A DNA stretch of 64,000 nt, taken from contig OU015495.1 in the NCBI GenBank assembly GCA_907164885.2, forward strand, positions 101,090,659 through 101,154,658, written 5' to 3'. Within the stretch, counting starts at the first letter, position 1, and each line of letters starts with the position of its first letter. The position numbers and the translations under genes were made by a program. Positions 11,366 through 21,700 of the stretch are shown in pieces. The notes below the pieces were generated by a model. That model was not told where the DNA came from. It made no database searches and saw only the letters and a list, made by a program, of their open reading frames with translations. The stretch is from Dolomedes plantarius (Eukaryota; Arthropoda; Arachnida; Araneae; Dolomedidae).

Positions 11366-11429
11366 GGGCATCATCTCAAGCCATCCAACTGGGCATCATC
11401 TATAGCTCATCTCAAGCCAAGTGTTACAG

Positions 11430-11850
11430 TGTTAATAATTACAAGATAAAAATAACTTTTTGTATACGATGTTTTTAAATTTTCTGTTGAATCATATAAA
11501 CTTGACAATTCTATGTAATAATAAATACTTAAAAATTTTTTTTTGATGAATTATCCCATCAACTTAAAAGAAAATGAAATTAATTGGAGGTTGCGTTTAA
11601 CTTTTCATTCAAGTCCCGGCCGATAGATGACTGCACCATTCTACAAAACAAAATTAACTGAAAATGAATTCAAAATTGCTTAAAGGTGGCTAAAAGTATC
11701 AAAAGAATGCATTGTCATCATGTTCTGAGCTATTCTATAAGTTTCAAATGTCTATCTAGTCGGGAAGTTAGTTAAAAATCGATTGCAAGATTTGTACTGG
11801 ACAAACACACAAACATGAAAGCGAGTTAATAAAAACATAGAAAAATATTT
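11430..11850 (-). repeat. interspersed repeat family X, copy 1
   Basis: The reverse complement matches segments at 20405-20825 and 38218-38650. Shared blocks include GATTTTTAACTAACTTCCCG, TAGACATTTGAAAC and GTTTTGTAGA. The unit is about 420 bp, noncoding and ends in short inverted repeats around CATGTTTTTA. The class is unknown. Confidence 0.7.
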
Positions 11851-11888
11851 TTTAGACAGCATATGCAATTAGCTACCATTTGGCAATA

Positions 11889-13103
11889 CACTCAAGAGCC
11901 AAAACATTATGACCACCTGTCAATAACGAGTTGGCTCACCTTTGGCGCGCAACACAGCTTCAACCCGCCTTGGCATGGCTGCCACAAGTCCTTGGTAGAT
12001 GGCCGGAGACAGATTGCACCAGATGTTTAAGCAACGGTCACGCAAATCCGAGATATTGCGAATTGGTGGTCTTTGAACTCTGAGCTGCCGTCCCATGACA
12101 TCCCAAATGTGTTCTATCGGATTGAGATCCGGTGAGTTAGGCGGCCAGGACATTAACTGGAATTCAGCATCATGTTCCTGGAACCACTCCAACATAATTT
12201 TTGCCTTGTGACACGGTGTGTTGTCCTGTTGGAACATTCCATTTCCAGCTGGAAAAACAGAGGCCATGTAAGGGTGCAACTGGTCCGCAATGATGTTCAG
12301 ATACCCTGTACCATTCATGGTCTGCTCTACCACGACCACGGGTCCCAGAGACGCCCAAGAGAACGTCCCCCAAAGCATAATACCGCCACCACCGGCCTGT
12401 GTATGACTGTACATTGAGGGAGCAACAGTTCGCCTGGAAGACGGCGTATCCTGACACGGCCATCGGCGTGATGAATGACAAACTGTGATTCATCTGACCA
12501 GGCAACTCTCTCCCACTGATCCATGGACCAGTCGCGATGTTCCCGTGCCCAGCGCAGGCGCAGTTGGCGATGACGCTTGGTCAGCAAAGGCGCACGAGTG
12601 GGACGTTTGCTGCGTAGCCCCATATCCAACAGTGTCCTCTGAACAGTGTGCTGCGATACTATTCTACTTGGCCCTGCATTGTATTGGGCTGTCAGCTAAC
12701 CCACTGTCTGGCTCCGGTTTTGCTTCACCATGCGAGACAGTCTCCGACGACCTTTTTCTTTGATAGCGTGTGGCCGTCCAACACCATGTCGTCTACTGCT
12801 GGTTTCACCGTCATTCATCCACTTTGCATAAGTACTAACAACTGTAGATCGCGAACAACCCACGAGTCGTGCAGTTTCGGAAGTACTTGTTCCGAGCCTT
12901 CGAGCCATTACAATCTGCCCTCTATCAAAGTCGCTTAGATCCGCAGCCTTTCCCTTCACACACAGAAGTAAGTGAAAAAATGATTCTTCAGACTCTCCAG
13001 CAGCTGTTAAATACCACTTCCACCTGATCACGTGCCTTCTACGTCATCCAGTCGAATTCATTGCAAAATGTAGGGGTGGTCATAATGTTTTGGTTCTTGA
13101 GTG
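11889..13103 (-). mobile_element. Tc1/mariner DD36E element, copy 1
   Basis: The 1215-bp element lies between TA dinucleotides (11887-11888, 13104-13105) with inverted termini starting CACTCAAGAGCCAAAACA and reading on through ATTATGACCACC. The same termini and protein recur at 28.2 kb. Its length, TIRs and spacing fit the DD36E (Incomer-type) group as I know it; that assignment is from family knowledge. Confidence 0.9.
11920..13031 (-). pseudogene. DD36E transposase, copy 1 (one nonsense, one frameshift)
   Basis: The frame from 13031 carries the HTH block [10 protein letters not shown] and the GRPH motif, then a TAG at about 12693-12695 where copy 2 has CAG. It continues in the same frame to WSDESQF (first Asp) and breaks near 12412, where a short deletion relative to copy 2 shifts the frame. 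The last part holds QQDNTPCH (second Asp) and SPDLNPIEHIWD (Glu), 36 residues apart, and ends with the SMPRR-like block AMPRRVEAVL. Two lesions make it inactive. Confidence 0.9.
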
Positions 13104-13144
13104 TATATTAGGCTTGCACTAACTTTTGTACCCCAGCTATTTGG

Positions 13145-13313
13145 TTTGGTTTAGAGCGCTACGGTTATTTTTCGCTGCACGAGGGATAATTAGACCTACT
13201 GTTTAAAGCCGATTCCGAACGTCTACAAACGTTCATGCCAAGAGTGGGATTCGAACCCACAAACTCTGGTACCGAAAGCCAGCGTCCTAGCCATTCGGCC
13301 ATCGTCCGGCCCG
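13145..13313 (-). mobile_element. tRNA-derived SINE (family 2), copy 1, 11-bp TSD
   Basis: CAGCTATTTGG flanks the insert at 13134-13144 and 13314-13324. The minus strand starts with a tRNA-like head: A box TGGCCGAATGGCTAGG, an anticodon-like loop CTTTCGG, and B box GGTTCGAATCCC. The head resembles a tRNA-Glu(UUC) but has no aminoacyl stem pairing, so it is a SINE and not a tRNA gene. The tail holds GGTTTGG repeats. Confidence 0.8.
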
Positions 13314-13324
13314 CAGCTATTTGG

Positions 13325-14257
13325 AGTAACAGTCATATATTTCCCATTTCATAGTGTGCTTCTCCTCTAAACAAAAAAAAATATTTTTTTTCTGCAATTT
13401 GTTGAGAAAAGGAATTTTTTTAATAAGCGGCAATACTCTAGAGGGAAAAGGTTACTGACACTTCCTGATTAATCAATATTTACGATATTTTCTCTTTTCT
13501 GTATGATCTGTTGTCTAAAATCTCGATTATCCACGCTAATTAATGTTCCGGTGTGAACCAAAATGGGAAAACATGGATAATCGGGAAAATGGCGTTGCAT
13601 GCCTGAAAAATATCAACAGATCAGAAATTTAAAGTAAACTGTATTTAGGGATCTGAAAAGGGTTAAATCAAAGCAATAATAAAATTTGCGACAGGTTTTC
13701 CATTTTTCATCTGTATTACAGCCCTATTTATTCCTTTTGTACCTTAATCGTGTTGACATTCCTTCGTAAAATTTTCATTTTATTTCCAGCCCTTTTTTTT
13801 ATGATGCAAGGGTAATCCGGAATCTTGTGTATTTCGAATTTATGTAGGTTATATTCGAAAATACAGCACTTGTCCGATTTTTTAAAAAAAACTTAAAGAT
13901 GAGGCATGATTGGCAGAAAGCAAGAAAGCTGCACATACGATGTAAGACTGCTTCAAGATGAACATCATTTCATATCGCCAGGTCTTCGCTGCCAATGCTC
14001 AGCAGTGGGCAATGTTCTTGATTTTTCTAACCACAGTTTAACAAAGGCAAATCTTTGAAATCTGTATATCATTAAATACGATGCGGGTGTTTTTCAAAAA
14101 AGATTTTTTAGCACAAAGATGCTATTTTTATCACTTTGACAGACTTGCGTTCTCTACTTTTATTAAGTTCGGTAATATTTTCAATAAAACAAAAGTACTA
14201 TCGTTACTGTTAGTGCAAAAGGTCGTATGTAAAAATTTTCCATATTTATTTTATTTG
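13325..14257. other. unassigned spacer
   Basis: AT-rich sequence with no recognised gene. A CTCGATTATCCACGC / GGATAATCGGGAAAA pair (13525-13595) faintly recalls pogo termini. One arm of a 34-bp inverted repeat lies at 14200-14233, with its partner at 19019-19053. Confidence 0.3.
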
Positions 14258-14744
14258 TGCTAAAGGTGGCATTCTGTTGTAGCGTACTGGAAAGATGAGG
14301 TTATTTTTCCAAAGAACCCACAAGCGCTTGGAACACAGCTGCGTGTTTTCAAGGAATGTGTTGTTCGGTTCCAAGCCACTAAAGCTGTCAGCCGATAATC
14401 TGCCGGCATCTGCCGCCCCTCCACCCCTTTTTGAAAATTCAGACATTGGGGGGAGACGCTGTATAAAATCCGAGCGGGATAGACGTGTTTTTACTAGGCT
14501 CCTGTGTTGTTGGGCCGAGAATGGGCCCTGGAGCGTGTATTTGTGAATCTGCACGTAAATTCAGTGGTTATGTCGGAAGTGTTTAATATTTAATTCTTTT
14601 GTAAATAAATCTACTTGCTAAGTTTTGTTTTAAAAATTTGGTTTTCGTTTTTAATTAGAACTCTGTCCTTCTTGGTATGGATCAATAGTTGTGAATTTCC
14701 TTCAAAATGCCTCAGAGAGTTAACAGCCTTATAGTGACGTCACA
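14258..14744 (+). repeat. 5' LTR of a gag-only Gypsy-type element (internally deleted)
   Basis: The LTR is nearly identical to 17633-18267 from TGTAGCGTACTGG onward. It has a TATA box (CTGTATAAAATCC, about 14460) and ends GACGTCACA at 14744. Relative to the right LTR, about 150 bp are missing near its start. A primer-site-like TTGGTGATCAGCGG follows, related to the tRNA-Leu-type site of the other two Gypsy elements here. Confidence 0.75.
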
Positions 14745-16201
14745 GCTAAATTGGTGATCAGCGGTTGGATCCGTAAACGGTTTTGAAAGCAGAGTCAGTA
14801 TGCCAAATTGCGGGTCATTTTCTCGGACCCAAAGATGTACAGATTTTATTACGTCGCCGTAGCGAGGAGTGTTCAGAGGAAAACCTCCCCTTTTTCGAGG
14901 GAGTGATGTTTGAAGAATAGCAGTGCTTCGCGAAAGACGAGGTCATCGACCCAGCTTCGCAGTGGGGGAATCGCGATAGTACCTCTGTGCTCCGGTGTTT
15001 TTTCATGGTGCGTCCAAGAAGAGGGTGTTTTTAAGGGGGCTCTGGCCCGTGTTTCCCCGCCGCAGTGAAATTGAGAATGTTTCGCGTCTGATGGAGAGTT
15101 TCGTTTTCTGCGTATTGTGTGTGGATTCGTGTTACGGTCAAGATTTTCTGGAATTGAAAGTGTCAACAGTTGAGCTGTGTTTGGAGATGACCCTTGCGTC
15201 GTCGGCCTGCAAAAAGGGGGTGAGTACCGCTTTTAGATACTCAAAGTTGCATTGAATTTTTTTTGGATAGGTATTTTTCGGAAATAATTTTAAGTTTTAA
15301 GTTGTGATGAATTGCTGGAAAAATACATCAGTGCAATTGTTTTGTGGGTACAAAAGTAGTGTATTTTGTAACCGTAGTATTTATATGTAACGTGTGAATG
15401 GCTAAGCTAGCTATGATGCAAAAAGTGGTTGAAATTCTTGTGGAGGGTAAAAACTACCCTGGTTGTGTTGCCTAAAATGTTTTTAAAAAAATAGATACAA
15501 GTGGTATTGTTTTTCTCAATAATTTTTTGAAACAGTTATTATTTGAGTTTTTTGTTATGTCTGGGTAAACTACCTGTTGCAAACTGTTTGGTTAAAAAAT
15601 AAATACAGTGGTATTTTTTTTTTGTTTCTCTCTATAATTTTGTTAAAGCATGTATTGAGAGTTTTTGAAACGTTAACTAACGTTGTTAATTAGAAGCTTC
15701 TAATTGTTTTCAAAGGTTAACTAAGCTAGTGCCTTTGTGGGTTGGATATACAAACTGTATATTCCGGTTAATGCTTGTAGCGGTATAAGTGTTGATTAAC
15801 GTTTGCTACTTGGTTATTAATTGAGTTTTTTAAATAAAAGGTTGACTAAACTAGTGCCTTTGTGGAAAATATACAAGCTGTCTATCTCAATTATAGTAGC
15901 GGGATAAACGATAATTCAACGACTTGCTATGTAGAAGTATTGTTTTTGTGTGTTATTGAATGTTAAAAGGGTTAATCTAATGTTTTGATTTTGAAAAAGT
16001 TATTATTGCAATTTGGAAAAGTTAAGCTAAAGTGTTATATATGAAATTTTTGCTATTTTGTTTGTTTATGTGTATGATCCCATTGTAAAATACATGGTTT
16101 CATGAAGAAAATTTAATTGAAGGTGTTTTAGTTATTTTGAGTTTTTTTAAAAATTTTCCTGACTTGTGCTTATAAATTTGTGATTGATTTTGTGTGTAAA
16201 A

Positions 16202-17341
16202 ATGGCTTATCTGAGTAGGGGGAGAAAGGCAGATTTGAAAATTTTGGCGATGAGGTTGGGTCAACAGCCCGCCCCAGATGCATTAATAATCCATCTAAAA
16301 AATTAATAGAGAGCAGTCCAAATTACGAGGAGAATTTTGTTAGGGGTCTTCTTGAAACCATTATGCAAGACAGATTACGACAGGAAAAAGCGGCTAGGGA
16401 AAGTGAGCAGGCGGAAAGATATCGGATTTTTGCTATGGAGAAAGCGGAAATATGTAGGATTTTGGTATTGAAAAAGAGCGAAGAGATAGGATTTTCGAAT
16501 TGGAAAAATCGCGAATTATATCTCAAGCCCGTTTGGCGACCCCAGAATATGGTAAGGGAAAAAGTGAAGGATGATTCTGAGCAAATTGAAGAAGAGAAGA
16601 AACAGGTAGATTTCTGCTGTGAAAACAGTCGGGGAAAAGACCCTGCTCAACGAATTTGGGTGGAGACGAAAGGGGAAAGTCTAGTTGAGTCGGGAAAAAT
16701 TACGACAGAGGAAAATGAGGGAGTACCCTTGCGGTGTTCTGAAAACACTCGAGGGGCATCTGAGAAAGGCCAGCAAAGTTTACTGTTAGGGCAGGAGGTC
16801 GATGAACCCGATGAACCCGATGAACCCTTACTCGCGTTTGAAAGATAAGAACGAAGACTTAGGAGAATTGTTAGTGATCCCGGGAGAACAGAAAAATTTC
16901 AGAATTGAAAAAGGGGTAATGGATATGAGAGAAGATGGAGAATATGAGAGTAAAAGGGTATTAAGTTTAGAAAGGAATTTGGGAGAGGAGATAGCGATAA
17001 AGATAGAGATGGCGCATTCAGTGGTCGGTTCAGAAGCTGGAATTTCGGTTAAGATATCAAGGTTACCTCCAAGGGCCAAATTGTCCAATCCTGAGAGTTC
17101 CGGATTTTCTTTCTGGTTAAGGAGTAAACATCTTGCGTCGGGAGAGGTGATGGGGAAGTCCAAAGAGTTGATTTCGGAGGTAGATCGGTCGGGAGAGAAT
17201 TTGATTGACTTGTATTTCGTTTCGGGTTGTAAGCCTGGAATGAGTTGCACTATGCATCTACCTGTGGTTCACATGGGCATCACGTTTTTGTATTTTTTAA
17301 TTATTAGTAAGTGGATAGCCCATGTTGAAAATCCAGATTAA
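16202..17341 (+). pseudogene. Gypsy-type gag of the non-autonomous element
   Basis: The ATG at 16202 opens MAYLSRGRKADLKILAMRLG, the same N-terminal module seen in the two full Gypsy gags nearby. A break at an A6 run (about 16298) shifts the frame; the next frame continues ESSPNYEENFVRGLLETI into a Glu/Arg/Lys-rich coiled coil. Near 16800 a (GATGAACCC)3 repeat lies where a second overlapping frame of 179 codons begins. That part is hydrophilic, then ends in a short hydrophobic segment, and has no capsid or zinc-knuckle motif I recognise. Confidence 0.6.
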
Positions 17342-17632
17342 ATACACAGGAGGTTAATTTACCTTGTATTGCTTGTATCTGTTATTAAATTGATTTTTTT
17401 TGTCATGCAATAGAAAGGTATATGATTGTTGTATTTTGGTATGTGTATTTATGTGTTTATTAGAATTATTTTTGTTTCTTATCAGTGAATGAATATTGAT
17501 TTATGGAAATTAAGTGTTTTTATTGAAAATGTCATCCCATACAAAATAAATGCACTGAACGCGAATTTAATAGGTAAATAAATTTTCAAAATTTTGGTTA
17601 TGTGCATTGTTAAATTTTGGTTGCAACTTGAG

Positions 17633-18267
17633 TGTTAAAGGTGGTGCTGGCTATGTGTTTTTGTTTCAACTCCTCTGTATGCCGGTGCACAAACTGTGCT
17701 ATTTGCCGGTGCACAAACTGTGCTATTGATGGTGTAGATGTGGTCGACAGACAAACTTTTTCCTCTGCAAAGAAAAAGTTTCCTGGAGCGTGGAGGAGCT
17801 GTAGCGTACTGGAAAGATGAGATTATTTTTCCAAAGAACCCACAAGCGCTTGGAACACAGCTGCGTGTTTTCAAGGAATGTGTTGTTCGGTTCCAAGCCA
17901 CTAAAGCTGTCAACCGATAATCTGCCGGCATCTGCCGCCCCTCCACCCCTTTTTGAAAATCTAGACATTGGGGGAAGACGCTGTATAAAATCCGAGAGGG
18001 ATAGACGTGTTTTTACTAGGCTCCTAGTGTTGTTGGGCCGAGAATGGGCCCTGGAGCATGTATTTGTGAATCTGCACGTAAATTCAGTGGTTATGCCGGA
18101 AGTGTTTAATATTTAATTCTTTTGTAAATAAATCTACTTGTTAAGTTTTGTTTTAAAAATTTGGTTTTCGTTTTAAATTAGAACTCTGTCCTTCTTGGTA
18201 TGGATCAATAGTTGTGAATTTCCTTCAAAATGCCTCAGAGAGTTAACAGCCTTATAGTGACGTCACA
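17633..18267 (+). repeat. 3' LTR of the gag-only element
   Basis: This 635-bp LTR begins TGTTAAAGGTGG and ends GACGTCACA, with TATA (CTGTATAAAATCC, about 17982). It contains a two-copy tandem of GCCGGTGCACAAACTGTGC (17680-17727) in the portion missing from the left LTR. Confidence 0.75.
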
Positions 18268-18543
18268 CTGTAGTCTGCAACTGCTACAAAAATGTCGAAT
18301 GTCATCAGCTGATCTATTATGAGTTAAGTGAAATGCAAAAAAAAAAAATCAGGTAGTCTCTTTTAACGAAACTACCGCGGGTTAATCTCGTACCAGTTTT
18401 TTGTAACGTATGATTACTTATAGTTGCTTACCTCTTTTGTATGTATATACTTCCGGTACCTCTCTTTATGAATAATTTGGAATACCCCCCTACACACCCC
18501 GGAAGGTTACCGTTCCGGCACCTCTATTTCTAGAAATCTAGCA

Positions 18544-18545
<2 letters not shown>

Positions 18546-18595
<50 letters not shown>

Positions 18596-18633
18596 GTATG
18601 TATTATGTATATATGTATCCATATATATGTACG

Positions 18634-18704
<71 letters not shown>

Positions 18705-18772
18705 GTATGTATTATGTATATATGTATCTATATATATGTACGTATGTATATATATATATATATATATGCATA
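18546..18772. repeat. compound (TA)n microsatellite with duplicated unit
   Basis: Two (TA)n blocks are each followed by a near-identical segment (TTTATATGTATGTATTATGT and then ATATGTACGTATG), so a unit of roughly 110 bp was duplicated with its microsatellite. Confidence 0.85.
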
Positions 18773-18775
18773 TGT

Positions 18776-20404
18776 CAAAATTTTGAAGCATTTTGGTGCT
18801 TTCTGTTTAACTTTCTACTGCTTGTCCAAGCGATACAGACTGGGTTTGGCACGCTGCCAAAATTATAACTCACGAGGTACGGACGGACGGTTTTAGCGTC
18901 TAAAATTTTGTTTTCTGGAGGACCGTTATGGAGGAAAGTAATCCTAGGTTAAAAGTTGTATGTTTTTATTTTATGTAGGCTTTTATCAGTTTTTATGCTC
19001 TCCTGTAAAGTACACAGTTTTTACATACGACCTTTTCCACTAACAGTAGCGATATAGCAATGGTTCGGTGACGTTTAACACAGGAAGAAAAAAATTAATA
19101 TAGCCAATAACACCTTGGGGGCGTATTTAAAATCTCGTACCAGTTCTAAATTTAATAGTTTTTCGTTTTATTTAATATTAAAAAAAACTTAATTTCTAAA
19201 CGATAAACATCAATAAATTAATGCCCTGTAAGATAGCAACTACTGAAAAAATTTGAAATTTTATAAACTCCAGGATTTTTATTTAAATGTCTACCTTCAT
19301 GTGCAAGAGACATTAAAAAAGATACATTTGCAAATCCGTGGTAAAAAAATATAGAAGCAAAATTCCCCACAGCTTGACACTGGGTCTGAAAATTTGCAAT
19401 GTCAACTGATACATCGCTTTTTATACGTTTTTTTAAATTTTCTTTATTTCAGTATTATACTTTGCAATTTTTGGAAGAGGCAAGTTACACTATGAGTGAA
19501 TGGAAATAGACAGCAAATAATTTCTTCCTGAACACAAATTTGGCAAAGTGACAGAATTCAGAATGAATGAATTACAATTGAATACAATTTTATGACTAAG
19601 TCGTAGCCTTTGAGTGCATACAGGATAATCTATATATGTAATAAGGGCCTACTGAATAATTTGCAAGTTCCTTAATTGTTACAGTTGGCGCTTACAGTTT
19701 TGTTTTTGCCCGCGAAAATTTTCTTATTTATTTATGGCATACTTGTAAAGCATTATTAGCACTACTAAAGGAAACTCCCAGAGGAAAATTCATTTGATGT
19801 GATGGCTAGCCCATGAAAGAATACGAGTTACGCATGACCTAATTTCTTAATGGCTAAGATTTCGGATCGCGTTATTTCTTGGAAACTAACGACAACCTAA
19901 ATATAGTATGCGCATATTGCTTGTCGAGCGTATATCTCACTATGTGCATTACATGTAAAATAATTCAATGTAACAAATGTTAACCGGGTAGTGGGATATT
20001 CTTTTGTTTTTCGAACCTCCTACCGAATGGCAGTAATATCTGTTAAAAACACTCCTATCACTGTTGGATAATCAGTATGAGCTTTAGCTTTCTTCAAGTC
20101 AGTGACAAGATAACATTTACCTAGAATGAAACATATTTCATTCATTCCAAAACTAAGCAAATGAAATGAAATGTACTAGACTGCATTTAATTTGTTGATA
20201 AACCAACTGTTCTTAATTTATGAAGTGTTCAAGAGTCCTATTGTGATGCTCTTCATTAATAAAAGTTTCGTAATTCAATTTATTTTTTCCAATTCAATTT
20301 CGAATAAAATTCAATTATATTTTCTCGTAGTTCAATTAAACATTTCTTTTCGTTATTCCACATTATACTGGAGTATAACTTGAACAAAGCAAGTTGTCCC
20401 CATT
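18776..20404. other. unassigned spacer
   Basis: No gene is recognised. A stretch near 18910-18955 (GGACCGTTATGGAGGAA, then GTAATCCTA) recurs at 50020-50055. The right arm of the 34-bp inverted repeat is at 19019-19053. Confidence 0.3.
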
Positions 20405-20825
20405 TTTACCATGTTTTTATTAACTTGCTTTCTTGTGTGTGTGTTTATCCAGTACAAATCTTGCAATCGATTTTTAACTAACTTCCCGATTAACTAGATA
20501 TTTGAAACATTTAGAATAGCTCAGAATACGTTGAAAATGCATTTTTTAATACTTTTAGCCAACTTTAAGCAGATTTTTACTATGTTTTTATTATTTTCAG
20601 TTAATTTTGTTTTGTAGACAGGTGCAGCCATCTGTCGGCCGGAAAGGGAACAAAAAGTTAAACGCAAGTTAACTTCCAATTAACTTCATTTTCTTTCAAG
20701 TTGATGGGATAATTCATTAAAAATTTTTTAAAAAAGTATTTATTAATACATAGAATTGTCAAGTTTATATGATTCAACAGAAAATTTAAAAACATGGTAT
20801 ATAAAAAGTTCTTTTTATCTTATAA
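20405..20825 (+). repeat. interspersed repeat family X, copy 2
   Basis: The unit starts ACCATGTTTTTATTAAC and ends TTTAAAAACATGGTATATAA, giving short inverted ends. It matches 38218-38650 directly and 11430-11850 inverted. A TGTGTGTG tract lies near its left side. No coding sequence. Confidence 0.7.
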
Positions 20826-21427
20826 TTATTGATGCATTGGTTGGTTTGAAGCATTATACAAATTTTTTATAAGAGAAGGGCTAAACCGGGGCTTAAGTTA
20901 TGATTCCCAACGCATGCAAACACGCATGTCTACCGCGGAATTTGAACCCGGAGTAGTCACTTGGATATCACCTAGCCCAAAGGAATGACGCTTTTAATGA
21001 CAACTATTTTTGACTGATTTGGTGTCTGTCAAAATACTAGAATAAACACCAGCGCTTAATTCTTGGCTTACAGTCTCATAGAGCGTTTTTACCAACTTAG
21101 CGACCATTTTCTCGAAATAAAATAAATTTGACTCGAGTAAAAGATCTCTCACTCGGAGAAACGAAGGCAGATGCGAAGATTGAAATAAGACAGCAATATT
21201 TCGTATAAACGTAATGATGAAAATTTTGAAACGCTATTAAAAATATATATAACCCGATAAATTTGACTCTCCAGATGTTATTTTATTTTGTTTCTGCACA
21301 CTTCAATGGAAGGTTAAAAAATACAACATTATTGAGTATCGTTTTTTCTTTCTGCATTGACACACTGAGAAAGGGACTTTTAAGATTTTGTATCATACAG
21401 AAAATGTAGGTTAAAAAGTTCCGTTTT

Positions 21428-21700
21428 TAACTCTCAATTTATCTTGTTGTTGCTATTGTTGCTTCTAATGTCCCTTGGCCGGAATTCATACCGGACCATG
21501 TAGGCTAGCGGGTTGAGGGGTGTGGTTCCGGTTTATAATGACACCACAAGGGTCGGTGTCCAGTTTAGCCAGGCACCACTTCAATTTTGACCGAGCACCC
21601 CAAAGGGACATTCGGGGGTATCGTACCCTCTCCCACCCTCTCTGACCTCAAAGAGGTAATTTTGTTCCTCTATGCGTTTATTTGCGTTTCCTCACCCATC
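21428..21700 (-). mobile_element. tRNA-derived SINE (family 1), copy 2, head missing
   Basis: On minus the body has GAGGTCAGAGAGGGTGGGAG, GGTGCTCGGTCAAAATTGA and CCGACCCTTGTGGTGTC, closely matching 51090-51190. The tail is CAACAATAGCAACAACAAG. I do not see the Pol III boxes. Confidence 0.65.

Larger units (their letters stand above)
14258..18267 (+). mobile_element. non-autonomous Gypsy-type LTR element (gag only)
   Basis: Two LTRs enclose about 2.9 kb with a leader, a gag-like frame and no protease, reverse transcriptase, RNase H or integrase motif. No TSD is evident. The gag N-terminus matches that of the elements at 29.5-35.1 kb and 54.2-60.9 kb, so the missing functions could come from a relative. 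Host-strand flanks carry a 34-bp inverted repeat. Confidence 0.7.

Noticed and set aside
13237..13313. tRNA-like sequence with A and B boxes
   Set aside because: It lacks aminoacyl-stem pairing, is flanked with its body by an 11-bp TSD and recurs at 24.6 kb, so it is a SINE head and not a tRNA gene.
18594..18896. Frames of repeating Tyr-Ile codons across TA arrays (also near 39.4, 40.2, 45.0, 52.6, 54.1 and 61.0 kb)
   Set aside because: They are translations of (TA)n microsatellites and have no protein evidence.
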